In this document: one piece after another, positions 1 through 10,600 of the stretch
How positions within the stretch are numbered: the stretch's first letter is position 1
Layout: each line of letters begins with the position of its first letter
Assembly: GCA_015039365.1 (NCBI GenBank)
Contig: WION01000372.1
Location: 1-51,921, forward strand
DNA: 51,921 nucleotides
Direction of reading: 5' to 3'
Source: Amanita rubescens
Taxonomy: Eukaryota; Basidiomycota; Agaricomycetes; Agaricales; Amanitaceae
Made by a program: the position numbers and the translations under genes
The notes under the pieces: model-generated
The model's database searches: none
Seen by the model: the letters and a program-made list of their open reading frames with translations, nothing else
Told to the model about the DNA's origin: nothing

Positions 1-433
1 CAAGACATTGAAGCCACCCTCAAGCACCTCGAATAACGCGGAATCAACCACTCTTATTACGACGAAGATGATGATGGCGAAAGCATAAGGCGATGCCATG
101 TCGACCACGGAAAAACCCTCCAACAACCGAAGAAGCGACGGGAGACGCGACGTGAAGGAGCCCTCTCCGCTGCCCCCTCGTCGCCTCAGTGGCATAATAG
201 AACATCCTTAATTCACGATAGTACTCCGGCAATATGAATTTGAAGGCCATGGCAGAGAAGCGAGAAAGACAGAAATGATATAATGCGAAAACAAGTTGAG
301 TCGGACTGAAAAGATAACGCGAAGAAAAAGATATGAGATGAGAATTGAAAGATAAGATCGCCCATGCTCCCGCGATTTTGGGGGGTTGTGAGCGTCGTTT
401 GTGTTCTTCCGTACCACCAGTCTTTGCTAAGTA
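1..433. other. Left edge, no gene recognised
   Basis: The first 36 bases read on + as a short open C-terminal-looking segment ending in TAA (…DIEATLKHLE stop), which could be the tail of a gene lying outside the window. The rest up to the HsbA-like remnant holds only short unconvincing reading frames on both strands. Confidence 0.2.
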
Positions 434-660
434 CCATGGTCACGGTCAAGTTCACTATTGCGCCGCTATCGTTCATGGCCGAGGATGCGTGGTACAGCCT
501 GTAAATCGAGAGTCAGCAGAAGGAATGAAAGCATGACAAGAGAAGGCAAAGTATGATAAGAAAGTCATTCATGTCAGCGACCCTCACGAGAAAAATGGTG
601 GGGACGATTCGACTATGATGCGCTAAAGTGGGTTGAAAACAACGCTCATTACCAGTAAAG
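434..660 (+). pseudogene. Internally deleted HsbA-like remnant
   Basis: The + strand opens with an ATG at 434 and about 13 codons (MVTVKFTIAPLSF…) that match the signal-peptide start of the intact HsbA-like gene at 25625-26340 (MVKFTIAPLLLIP…). After about 45 bases the similarity jumps: 478-655 is the reverse complement of 25290-25470, which lies downstream of the intact gene. The middle of the gene is therefore missing. The short frame stops at a TAA about 23 codons in. This is a deletion derivative in the opposite orientation to the intact copy. Comparison is by eye. Confidence 0.65.
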
Positions 661-2515
661 TTCTTGACCAAAAACCGTAATCCTGTTGCACAGACAAATA
701 ACAGACATTCAATTTCGAACTCGAAAGTCCCGCGCTCTATTTGTCTGGAAAAGCAAATTAGAATAGCAGATATAGAAAGAATTAAGCGAACGAAGTACGA
801 GTGTCCGTTTTTTGCAGGGTAACTCTAGCAAAGCTAAAAACGATAAAAAGATAAGATTATGTAAGTGATGAAGCTTGACAGATGGGATATGTGGTCAGGT
901 AACGGAGCGTAGCGTACAGTCTGTGATATCGAATGGTTAACGAAATGTGTTCTTTTTTGTGAAATGCTAACGGGACATAATACCATCTAGCGGCTATTCC
1001 GTCTTTCGAGCCACGAGCCGAGTTCGGCGGCCTCGTGGGCTTCTTTTTCGATGATCGTCACCCAGTTGAAGCACATAGAGCAATTGACGGCTCCGTGAAG
1101 TATACACTCAAAAGACCTTGTGTATCGGGAATTGCTGTTGCCCCACGTGCATACACGTTAATGGTTGCGTTCCTAGGCGTTTGTCGTTTCAATGTTTGAA
1201 GCTCGATCAATGAAAAATTACGCGCACCTCGAGCCCGATTTCAAACACGTCCTCCAGATTACTCAGGTCATCCGCGACTTGTGCGTTGTTCGCCAGCCTA
1301 TGGTCAACCCCGCATGATTGACAATACTCGTCGCCGTGCCTCTCGCAAAACGTGAATGAATTCACTATGATCTGCGAGGTCGACATGGGCACTTTGGGAA
1401 AGAGTGTGAGGAAATTTGGAAAGGAACGTGAATGCCAAGGTGTTGGACCTGAATTGCTGGCAAGGTGTATATAAATACCTAGGGGCGTCTCGACGCTGCG
1501 TGTGAAATTCAATTTAAATAAAAATGGTTCGAACATAAACTGAGCGCGCCCCTAGTACGTTTGTTTTAAGTGATCAACAGGCCATATGGCATATACTACC
1601 ACGATTTGCTCTCGAGAGTAAGGCACGTGTTGAAAGTAGGATTCGGACACCTGTGACGGGGGCGCGTGATGTTGAATGTGACAGGTACCATCGCTCCAAA
1701 AACGCTCACCAGTACACACCCGGGCCAACGCTGAAAATGTGAATACTCCTAAAGGTCAATCGCGTCCCAAGATATTGTTACAACGAGCCTGGTTATCGCC
1801 ACTGAAGGCTACGCCCACATGAGACAAGCAAAATTCTCTCGATGATGAAAGGTGTCAATCAGAAGTAAAAGTGACACTTTGAACGCTTTCTTTTGGACTC
1901 GCCTAAAGGATTTTCCTTGGGCGCTCGACATTGGTGTTCTAATGAAGACATAATGCGCCCAAAAACATATATAAACTGTTCCATGAAATGGACTACGACC
2001 ATAGCCCGGGAATGCCCCGCCGATTGGACGACAGTGCCAAACCAGACGTCTGACTCTTACGGTCCACTGCGCCTGTGAATGCGGGATGAGCCATTCATGT
2101 GGAGATGTAAAGATGTAACATGTGTGGGAGGCCAAAAATGGCGAAAACCGCGGTCGCTTTGGACACCATTGGTATCCCACCATTGAACGAATTGCCCTTT
2201 TCCTCTATCTGGATTCATTGATATCGGTCAATTGCAGGTACAAGCTTATCAATATCCTGCAAACACATTCAATTGAAAAGTCTCTCATTTTTCATTTTAG
2301 TTTTCATTCTAATCCTTTCTGGTATAGTGAAACGCGTAGGTTGGTCAAAAATATCCTTGTCAGGTACGATACTTGGATGACATGGTCGTCGGGTGTCGTA
2401 CTTCCGGAGGTCGTGGTTCCCTCGACAAATTTGTCGCTTTGATCGGAATAATTCGACCCGACTTAAAATACGCAATCCATCGGATGTAGAGCGCCTCTGC
2501 CCCTGACGGCGCAGC
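661..2515. other. Intergenic, no supported gene
   Basis: About 1.9 kb with only short frames on both strands (longest about 124 aa on - at 1809-2183) and no recognisable domain or coherent splice pattern. I see no RNA gene or repeat array. Confidence 0.35.
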
Positions 2516-2630
2516 TTGCCCCACCGCCTCTCGGAGTGCTTTCCAGCTTTTATTTATCTTCTCTTCCACGTCGTTCGTTCGTTCAACAGCCTTTCTTTCA
2601 GCTCGCATCGACCCTTCTGTCTACGTGTAG

Positions 2631-4551
2631 ATGGAGTCGTTCTTGGAACGACTTTGGGTGCGTTACTCATAGGTGGATTGGGAACCGCCATGTACGGAAT
2701 CAATATCTACCGGAGTTAAAGGGAGTGCGCTAAACGGTCATCCCGCAGACTCTACGGGTGTACTAATATCCAGATATACGTGTATTTCAGCAATTATCGG
2801 CAGGATCGGCTGATATTGAAATCCACGGTAAGTACTAACGAGGATTCCGGGCCAAACGAGCTGACTCTTCACAAGGTCGTTTTTCTTTGGTATGAAAAAA
2901 AACTAGGTACCGGAAAGAATTCAGAAATTGAAACATAGCAGGATCGTGGACTCGTTTCATATGGTTTTCACCATCATTATCCTCTGGCATTACTTGATTG
3001 AATCGTTCGGGGACTATCTGGCTTTGCTGACGACTCCTTGGTGCGTTTTACGTCTTGTGCTTCAACTCGTGTATCAATCTGTCATATAGGTCGGTTAAAG
3101 TACGCTGTTTATTGTCTTAACGTGCTATGTATACTGACTTGGGACACCTTTTTAAGGTACAGAACAGCGTGAACGTGAGTTGAACCCTTCCCTGTTGACT
3201 GCGACTGACGCCTTTTGTCCACTAGGTCCTCGCAATCCTTGTTGTGCAAACGTGTGTTCATGGCCACCTTCGTAATCTAGTGATATATATTAATTCCACT
3301 CCTAGCCTCTACACTATGCGAATCTGGACATGTAAGGCGTCGAGATTCATTTTGCCCTAGCAGGTTAAATATATATTCTATTTATCAGTGAGCTCAAATC
3401 TTGATCACAAATGTTGGGCACGTGTTCTAGTGAGTCGAATCTTAAAGACATGTCGATTTAACTGGTGATTCTTTCTGCAGAGTATCGTCCTTGTAGCCGG
3501 TTACAGTAGGTCACTCGTTATATGCGCGTCGCGGTCCACTCACCTATCCCGCCCAGTTAGCGGAATAAGTACGTTGAGATTCTTTATCTGTTTACACGCC
3601 TAACTCCTGCTTGCTCCAGTTCTTGTAGTGGAGATGTGAGTACGATCTCGAGAGCTTTTCTCCGAAAGATATGAAATACACAACTATTAGATGGCGTTAC
3701 GATAGAATATACGGAAGTTGCACAATACCGCGTATGTCTTCGAGTTCATTTTTGTGCATGTGAACCTCGACTGCTAACATCGTTCATTCGTAGTGGGCGA
3801 TTTACTTGTCACTCTCCATGTCCACGTTCAACGACTTTATGATAGCAGCTGCAATATGCCATTTGCTAGCTACCTGTGGGTCAACGCTATCAGAGTGAGT
3901 TTTTTATCTTGGGTTTCAACTTTCGCTCGCAATCCTAAAAACGGCTCTCAGGATGAAATCCAAAGTTTGGATCATTATGCGTTATGCCGTCATTTCAGGG
4001 ACTTTAACAAGGTATGAAACGTTTACTACTTATCTCAACCTCGAGCTGACATGATTTCTTAGTTTTCTTCTCGTTATCCGCGTTGATTTCGGTGATTAAT
4101 TCTTTTTTTATTTATCTTGACACGAATCAGAAACGTTTAACATGGACCCAGTTTTACATTATGCCTAGCAACCTCATCTACTTGGCACAGATTTTTTTAA
4201 TCTCGAAACGTAAGCCGACACTCTGCTTACGTTCAGAATTCTGAAAATTGATTTTATTATTATTAGTGTATATTAACAGTTATCTCGCCATGTGAGTCTT
4301 TTTGTTCGAGTTTGCATTATATCTATACTGAGAGATTCGCGTATAGGTTGAACGCAAGGAATAGCTTGCGTGAATGCGGGTCGTTAAATTTATCCAGGAT
4401 GGAGGCGTGTGTGGTAGATCCACGCCACTCGGAGCATGTGATACCTGTGACTGATATGGAGATGAAACGCTCTACTCTGGTTGTAGACAATCATAGCATG
4501 TCAAGTGAAGAGTCGGATTCCGTGCATTTTATTCGAACCGTCGCAAGATAG
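2631..4551 (+). CDS. DUF6534-type multi-pass membrane protein (basidiomycete family), N-terminus unresolved
   Basis: Small exons on + spell the usual order of the basidiomycete DUF6534 family. A first membrane segment (GTTLGALLIGGLGTAMYGI) is followed by IYVYFSNYRQDRLILKST (2774-2828), then IVDSFHMVFTIIILWHYLIE (2943-3050). Further on come WAIYLSLSMSTFNDFMIAAA (about 3793-3895), MKSKVWIIMRYAVISGTLTR (about 3953-4012) and MPSNLIYLAQIFLISK (about 4162-4210). The diagnostic VYINSYLAM-LNARNSLRE and a hydrophilic C-terminal tail run to the TAG ending at 4551. Typical members have seven membrane segments and unknown function. The first exon-exon junction does not splice cleanly in frame and no in-frame ATG precedes the first segment, so the 5' end is unresolved and mild decay is possible. 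Neighbours give no functional hint. Confidence 0.7.
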
Positions 4552-5725
4552 GGTGGGATGGGTTCAAATTGATTGAACCAGCAGATTTGACATCTCCGGT
4601 TCTTTGAAAGAAAAGATAATTGTCGCGTATTTATGGTGTATGTAAAATGAATCGTATTTAATTGTAGTTATAGTACGGTTAGGGATGTGTAGAGATTAGG
4701 AATGAATAGTGGCACGCGATATGATATGAGTTGTAAACATGTGGTCAACATGCAGCATATGCGTGCAGGTTCCGCGGGCGCTGCCATCGCAAAAGCCGCT
4801 GCCCGGTCGGTCCATCGAATGCGTGAGCGATGGGCAAGAGCGCAACTCATGCCCGTCTTGCCTTTCCCCTCTTCTTTGGTTTTGTAACGGACTCGGGTAG
4901 CCACTCATTCGCACTCGAATCTTATCGGAGTCGGCCGGTTTTTCCACTCTTTCCACTAGAGGCGGTCGGTCGAGTATGCTTGAACTGGTATCTTGGTTAC
5001 GATGCATTTTCTCCGCCCGTGCGGCTGCCTCTGCGATTTCTTCAGGGCTAACCTCCTCTCCTCTCCTTATCCGGGCTGCAATATCTGGCGTGACACGTAT
5101 TTTCTTGACGTTCGTTTGAAAGCCTGGCGCTGTAAAGCAAACGCGTTAGTAAGGTCGAGTTGAAACCAAATTCTCGTTTCGCACCGCCTTTTCCAATCCC
5201 GTGTTTTTTTAGACGCCAAGCGAGGTACCATTTACGAGCAAAGTAACCTGCAGTTAGCAGGACTGGAGGTATACTAGTATTCCAACACTCGTTAGTTAGG
5301 ATATATAGCCTTGAGAAATACGCACATTATCCACCACAATGAAGGGTATTGATCAGACATCGCTTGCCACGTGGCAAAAGATCAACTCAAGTCAATCAAT
5401 GCCAGTTCTTCACCTCAGCACGATCATCTCTCGCAATTCAACTTCTCTCCTCTCACACATTTCTCACCTCGCTAGATCCTTCCCAAACCACCCCCTCTTA
5501 TTCACACTTTCACACAACAGCACAACAGAATCAGCGGTTGATTTGTCTAGGATAGTCGGACAGTTGACCACTTTCTCTTCGCAGTCGATCGGGTGTCTCT
5601 CTGCACCGTTACCGGGGCCGCATTCGGGGTTTACAGCTTGTTCGTTGGCGATTTTTTGACCCTCAAAATGTCGCGGCCGTGTTTCGTTCGACGGTCCCTG
5701 GAAAGCAACGGGCGCAGGTTGGTCG
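4552..5725. other. Intergenic, possible 5' exons of the next gene
   Basis: Nothing recognised between the DUF6534-type gene and the next coding exon. A 106-codon frame at 5339-5659 (+) and a hydrophobic stretch at about 5600-5650 (GAAFGVYSLFVGDFL) could be a signal-anchor exon of the downstream gene, but I could not splice them convincingly. Confidence 0.25.
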
Positions 5726-6910
5726 ATGGAGGCCAGTTGGACAGAAAAGGAACTTGACAAGGATCTGCGATTAGGCCAAGGTTGGTGGCAAGGAGAAAGC
5801 GTAAAAGATTGGGAAAACGTTTGGAATTCCAGTGTTGAAACTCAAGTGTTGCCGGAAGGATTGAAAGGCAAAGAGTCAGTGATTCCGTATAAGCTTAGAA
5901 TCTGGCTTTTTGACTCGCGTTTCAGGGATATCTCATCTATCATATATCTGACGGACGATGCACCCGAAGGGTTGTCCAGTTCGCTGTTATCCAACTATTC
6001 CAATTCGTCGCAAGTTGGTCTCGTTGCTTCCTCGACGCCATTCGTAAACGGCAGGCCATTCACGCTCTTTCACAATAAACACGTGTACGACTTGGGCGCC
6101 GTTGGGATTGCTCTCAAAGGATCCACTGCGCGCGATTTTGCCTCTGGCGTCTCTTTCGTCGGTCTTTCGCCTGTATCGAAACCCATGAATGTAACACGGT
6201 ACGCCTCGCTTTGCCTTCCCATTTTGGCAAAAGCTCATATATATATGCGCATGTAGATGCGAAGGCAACATGGTCATCTCGTTGGACGACCAAAATCCAA
6301 CTCAATTATTACTATCGTGTATTCGCGAATCTGGCCTCGCTGAGACTCCTTCCAGTCTCAAAGATGACCTAGGATTCGTCCTAGGCGTTGTCGAAAACGG
6401 AGAGGTGACGTTTCACGTCAGTGTATCAGACAATGGTTACTCAACTGGAGCTTAGCTTGTCCAGGTGCACAAAATAACCGCCGGTGACCCGTCCCGCGGG
6501 ACCATCTCATTGGGTACCCAAAGTTCTCCTAAACAGGGCACTACCGTTCAGGTGCGAATTGTCTAACTACTTTATCCTATTTTTATCTCATTCGAACCTA
6601 GTTTTTCCACCGCGGGACAAATTCGCTACACGATCCTCTCACAGAACAAGGCATACTTTTCACGCCTTATGCATCTACTGGGGAACCATCGTTCAAGCCG
6701 AAATCATTGAACTTTTTCTCAGTTACCGGAGACGACATGTTCAAGGCTCAAGCAAATAGCGAAGGCGCATATATCTTACAAGATACTTTTATAGCGGCGA
6801 GCGAAAATGGGTTTTTGTTCAGCCCGAAGCAGCGTAAGCTACGGGAAAACTTGTGGACTTGCGCTGTCCCTGGGGCTCTCGCTACTTTGGAATGCGTCTA
6901 TGGAGATTAG
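5726..6910 (+). CDS. Hypothetical multi-exon protein
   Basis: I do not recognise this gene. Exon 1 (from ATG 5726) is Trp- and acid-rich (WTEKELDKDLRLGQGWWQG) and runs about 158 residues to PVSKPMNVTR, with a GT donor near 6200. The next exon (about 6253-6417) reads CEGNMVISLDDQNPTQ through VENGEVTFH. A third exon (about 6457-6551) reads LVQVHKITAGDPSRGTISLG. A last open stretch (about 6655-6910) reads ILFTPYASTGEPSFKPKSLN and ends in TAG at 6910. The junction into the last exon is not in clean phase, so the 3' end could instead lie at 6759 in another frame. Ser/Thr and Asn-X-Ser/Thr content would suit a secretory-pathway protein. The true start may lie upstream, since the coding-like frame extends before 5726. 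Confidence 0.45.
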
Positions 6911-7029
6911 GGAGTATACTACTGACCGGGCGGCGTTTAATGTTAATGTTAAGTACTCAAAGAAAGATACCCTGTGCTTATTCAAATTCCGAAGCCCGAA
7001 AGGACAAGGTCGCACGGCGTTAACCAAAT

Positions 7030-7636
7030 GAAAATGAGTAGCGTGATATGTATTTCAAGAGGCAGTCATCGTGATTGGCATTAAATTTGACTTGTACCGC
7101 CAATCTCCCTTCCTTTCTTTCCTTTATTCACTCACCACACCACCTCATACACTGAGGCAAACACTAATGAAACTATATTGTCTTCATTTTCCTTGCTGCC
7201 ATTCCTGATTGTTAAAACTTTCATTTGCCAATGGCCCTGAAGCTTGCCATTGAATCTATGTTCTCATGCAGTTTGTTGTCCCACTGTGGTATCCCTGTCT
7301 TTTGTTAACATGTCAATGTTGAGCATATTAATGAGTCTCCATCCTTGACTTTCATATTTCTTTAGAGCCAGTGAGTTGATCTTTGTTGTCAGACCACATA
7401 CAAGTGTTGATTCCATCACAAAATGTTGAAAACAGATATACAGTACAGTAGTACAAAAGCAGAAAACTGAATGAGAAAGGCTGAAAGTACTATAGCTAAT
7501 GAGTTAAACATGAGAGGATACTAGGGCAAGTTGACATGCCATTGAGTGGAGGTTTTACTAGGATGTGCTGAAGATACTAGGGGCAAGTTGACATGCCATC
7601 ATTGAGTGGAGGTTTTACTAGGATGTGCTGAATATA
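7030..7636. other. 3' flank of the GTPase gene with a short tandem duplication
   Basis: No coding exon is seen. About 57 bp beginning near 7521 is repeated immediately from near 7576 with only small indels (each copy contains CAAGTTGACATGCCAT and TTTTACTAGGATGTGCTGAA). The stretch from about 7100 onward has almost no CpG and belongs to the CpG-poor domain reported under findings. It lies just downstream of the GTPase stop codon and is presumably its 3' UTR or terminator region. Confidence 0.5.
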
Positions 7637-10600
7637 CTATATCAGCAATTCCAGCTCAAAGAAGACAGGGACTGAGTTACATAATAAATTGTTAAGAACT
7701 ATTTTCCTGAATTCAGCACACTCTTCATCAGATGGGTGATGTTTGATGGTGAACCAATCACCGATGTCCTTTGACCTCAAGTAGTGATCCACTTCTTGTT
7801 CAACCAGTGCATGCTGGGTCTTCAGATAAAGTTTCCAGGCCTTGGTGAAGCCATCAGTGGAATTGCAGCCTTGCTGGACAATCCAAAAGGAATGTTCAAG
7901 ACAAATAAGGATGGCTGTCCATGTAATGGTAAGAAACTGCAAATATAGAAAGGGTAGGATTAATCAGACCAAAGAGACAGTGCAAAGAAGGTGCCTATGT
8001 AATTGGGAATACTTGAGTGAAGGGAATGAAAGAAGGAAATATGACCTTACATTGAATTGAGTTTTCACAAGACCCTGAACATTGTTTACCTGTGAAATGT
8101 AGGCCTAGTATTAATGGAGTAGGGCAAGGAGAATGGATGGGAGAAGACAGGTACAAACTAAACAAATGTTAGGAATTCAAATTGAGCTAGGAGGCACACA
8201 GCGACTCACTGCCTGGATGGGATTTCATGGCAACATGTCAGCAATTCAAATTGAGCTAGGAGGCACACAGTCACTCACTGCCTGGATGGGATTTCATGGC
8301 AACATGTCAGCAATTCAAATTGAGCTAGGACGCACACAGTCACTCACTGCCTGGATGGGATTTCATGGCAACATGTCAGCAATTCAAATTGAGCTAGGAG
8401 GCACACAGTCACTCACTGCCTGGATGGGATTTCATGGCAACATGTCAGCAATTCAAATTGAGCTAGGAGGCACACAGTCACTCACTCGCTGGATGGGATT
8501 TCATGGCAACATGTCAGCAATTCAAATTGAGCTAGGAGGCACACAGTCACTCACTCCCTGGATGGGATTTCATGGCAACATGTCAGCAATTCAAATTGAG
8601 CTAGGAGGCACACAGTCACTCACTCCCTGGATGGGATTTCATGGCAACATGTCAGCAATTCAAATTGAGCTAGGAGGCACACAGTCACTCACAAACTGGA
8701 TGGGATTTCATGGCAACATGTCAGCAATTCAAATTGAGCTAGGAGGCACACAGTCACTCACTCCCTGGATGGGATTTCATGGCAACATGTCAGCAATTCA
8801 AATTGAGCTAGGAGGCACACAGTCACTCACATACTGGATGGGATTTCATGGCAACATGTCAGCAATTCAAATTGAGCTAGGAGGCACACAGTCACTCACA
8901 TACTGGATGGGATTTCATGGCAACATGTCAGTAATTCAAATTGAGCTAGGAGGCACACAGTCACTCACTTGCTGGATGGGATTTCATGGCAACATGTCAG
9001 CAATTCAAATTGAGCTAGGAGGCACACAGTGACTCACTGCCTGGATGGGATTTCATGGCAACATGTCAGCAATTCAAATTGAGCTAGGAGGCACACAGTC
9101 ACTCACAAACTGGATGGGATTTCATGGCAACATGTCAGCAATTCAAATTGAGCTAGGAGGCACACAGTCACTCACTCCCTGGATGGGATTTCATGGCAAC
9201 ATGTCAGCAATTCAAATTGAGCTAGGAGACACACAGTTACTCACTGCCTGGATGGGATTTCATGGCAACATGTCAGCAATTCAAATTGAGCTAGGAGGCA
9301 CACAGTCACTCACTCGCTGGATGGGATTTCATGGCAACATGTCAGCAATTTAAATCAAGTGAAGGAGGCACACAGCAGCTCACCTTCTAGATATGAGGTG
9401 AATCATTTCTATCAATTTGGAATTCTCCATGTAACTTGCTTATTACCTCCTATTCATGACATTCAGAAGTTACCTTCCTATCACTTTGAAATTCTCACAT
9501 CATCCCCCTTATCATTTGCATAATTATATTGTCAAATGAGCTTAATGTCATACTCACATACTGAATACCCAGATTAAACTTTGTCACCAATATTTGGTCA
9601 TGATACTTACATCCTGAAACAACTGTCATCACCATCTTCCCTGGCTCAAGTAGAAGTGGACTCTCACATAATCCTTCTCAGTTTCAGTCATGGCTCAAGA
9701 AAATGCATTCAATTTGCATACCTGCTGATAGCAATGTCCAAACCAAGATGCAGCCCTGTAAATCAAGTTATCCTTTGTTTATTTGAGCACTCAAATCTCT
9801 ACAATTGAAGAAAAAATGTACCACTGTTGAGGTATTCTCAAAGATAAACCTCATAGAGAGATGAGTTGAAGGAACAGCATATGAGTGGATGACAGACTGG
9901 TTCAATGCATATTCAATGCAGACCTCTAGGTTATTCTGTTGGACAGTGACAAACAACATCTTCAGTGCCATGTCATCAATTGATGACGCTGTCTGTTTGA
10001 TTAGTTCCCCAACTTGTTCCTGATGATTACCTTCATCCTCCTGGATAGCTGGGCATGCTATAAGTCCCAAGATTGGTCACTAAATGTGAAGAGACATACA
10101 TTCAAATCGCACATATGTGCAAGGTGGAAACTTGTAACCCTTAAGTGGCTTCTCAAATTTCTTCTCCAAGGCAGCACAAGCAACTTCTCTATTCTTCTCA
10201 TCATCTTCATTCCTATCATAGACCTGGGTGATGAGATCATCGAATTTCGTGAAGATTGCCACAACCGGAACTGTCTGTGGTCAGCCACAGTGAAGAGTCT
10301 GGAGATTCTAAATGATCTTACCATTGCCACATTGTTGCTCATTGAAGAACCTCTGTTCCAATCCCAATAACGGGCGAGATATGTCCGGGGCAAAACAAAA
10401 CCTGAACACATTGTCAGTTGCGCCACATAAAGGAAGGATAAAACTCACCATATTGCGTGTATTTGGTCCTTTACTTCATTCGCTTTTGCCTTCTCTTGTA
10501 TGAAAGAGACTACGTCCTGAAGTTCCTGCTCGCCTCCTGCCTCAAAACCAGGAGAGTCATGGAAGATGAACTGTGGGTTGCTCTCGAATGAAAACTCGTC

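Noticed and set aside
8133..9353. A long open frame on + through the 69-bp repeats, reading like a 23-residue tandem-repeat protein with one hypervariable residue (TALE-like appearance)
   Set aside because: 69 is divisible by three, so an open frame is automatic once one unit is open. A stop interrupts it at about 9030. The variable triplet does not coincide with a codon on + (it spans Thr third base plus two bases), whereas on - it is an exact codon bounded by splice signals and in phase with GTPase exons on both sides.
8158..9386. CRISPR-like array
   Set aside because: Spacing elements are 3 nt, repeats are 66 nt with intron signals, and the context is a fungal gene; no Cas genes are present.
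7100..10300. A DNA transposon or KDZ-type element, suggested by the compositional shift
   Set aside because: The - strand frames here turned out to be exons of the GTPase (TKFDD, SSIDDMALKMLF, ICLEHSFW) and splice in phase. No terminal repeats or transposase motifs were seen.
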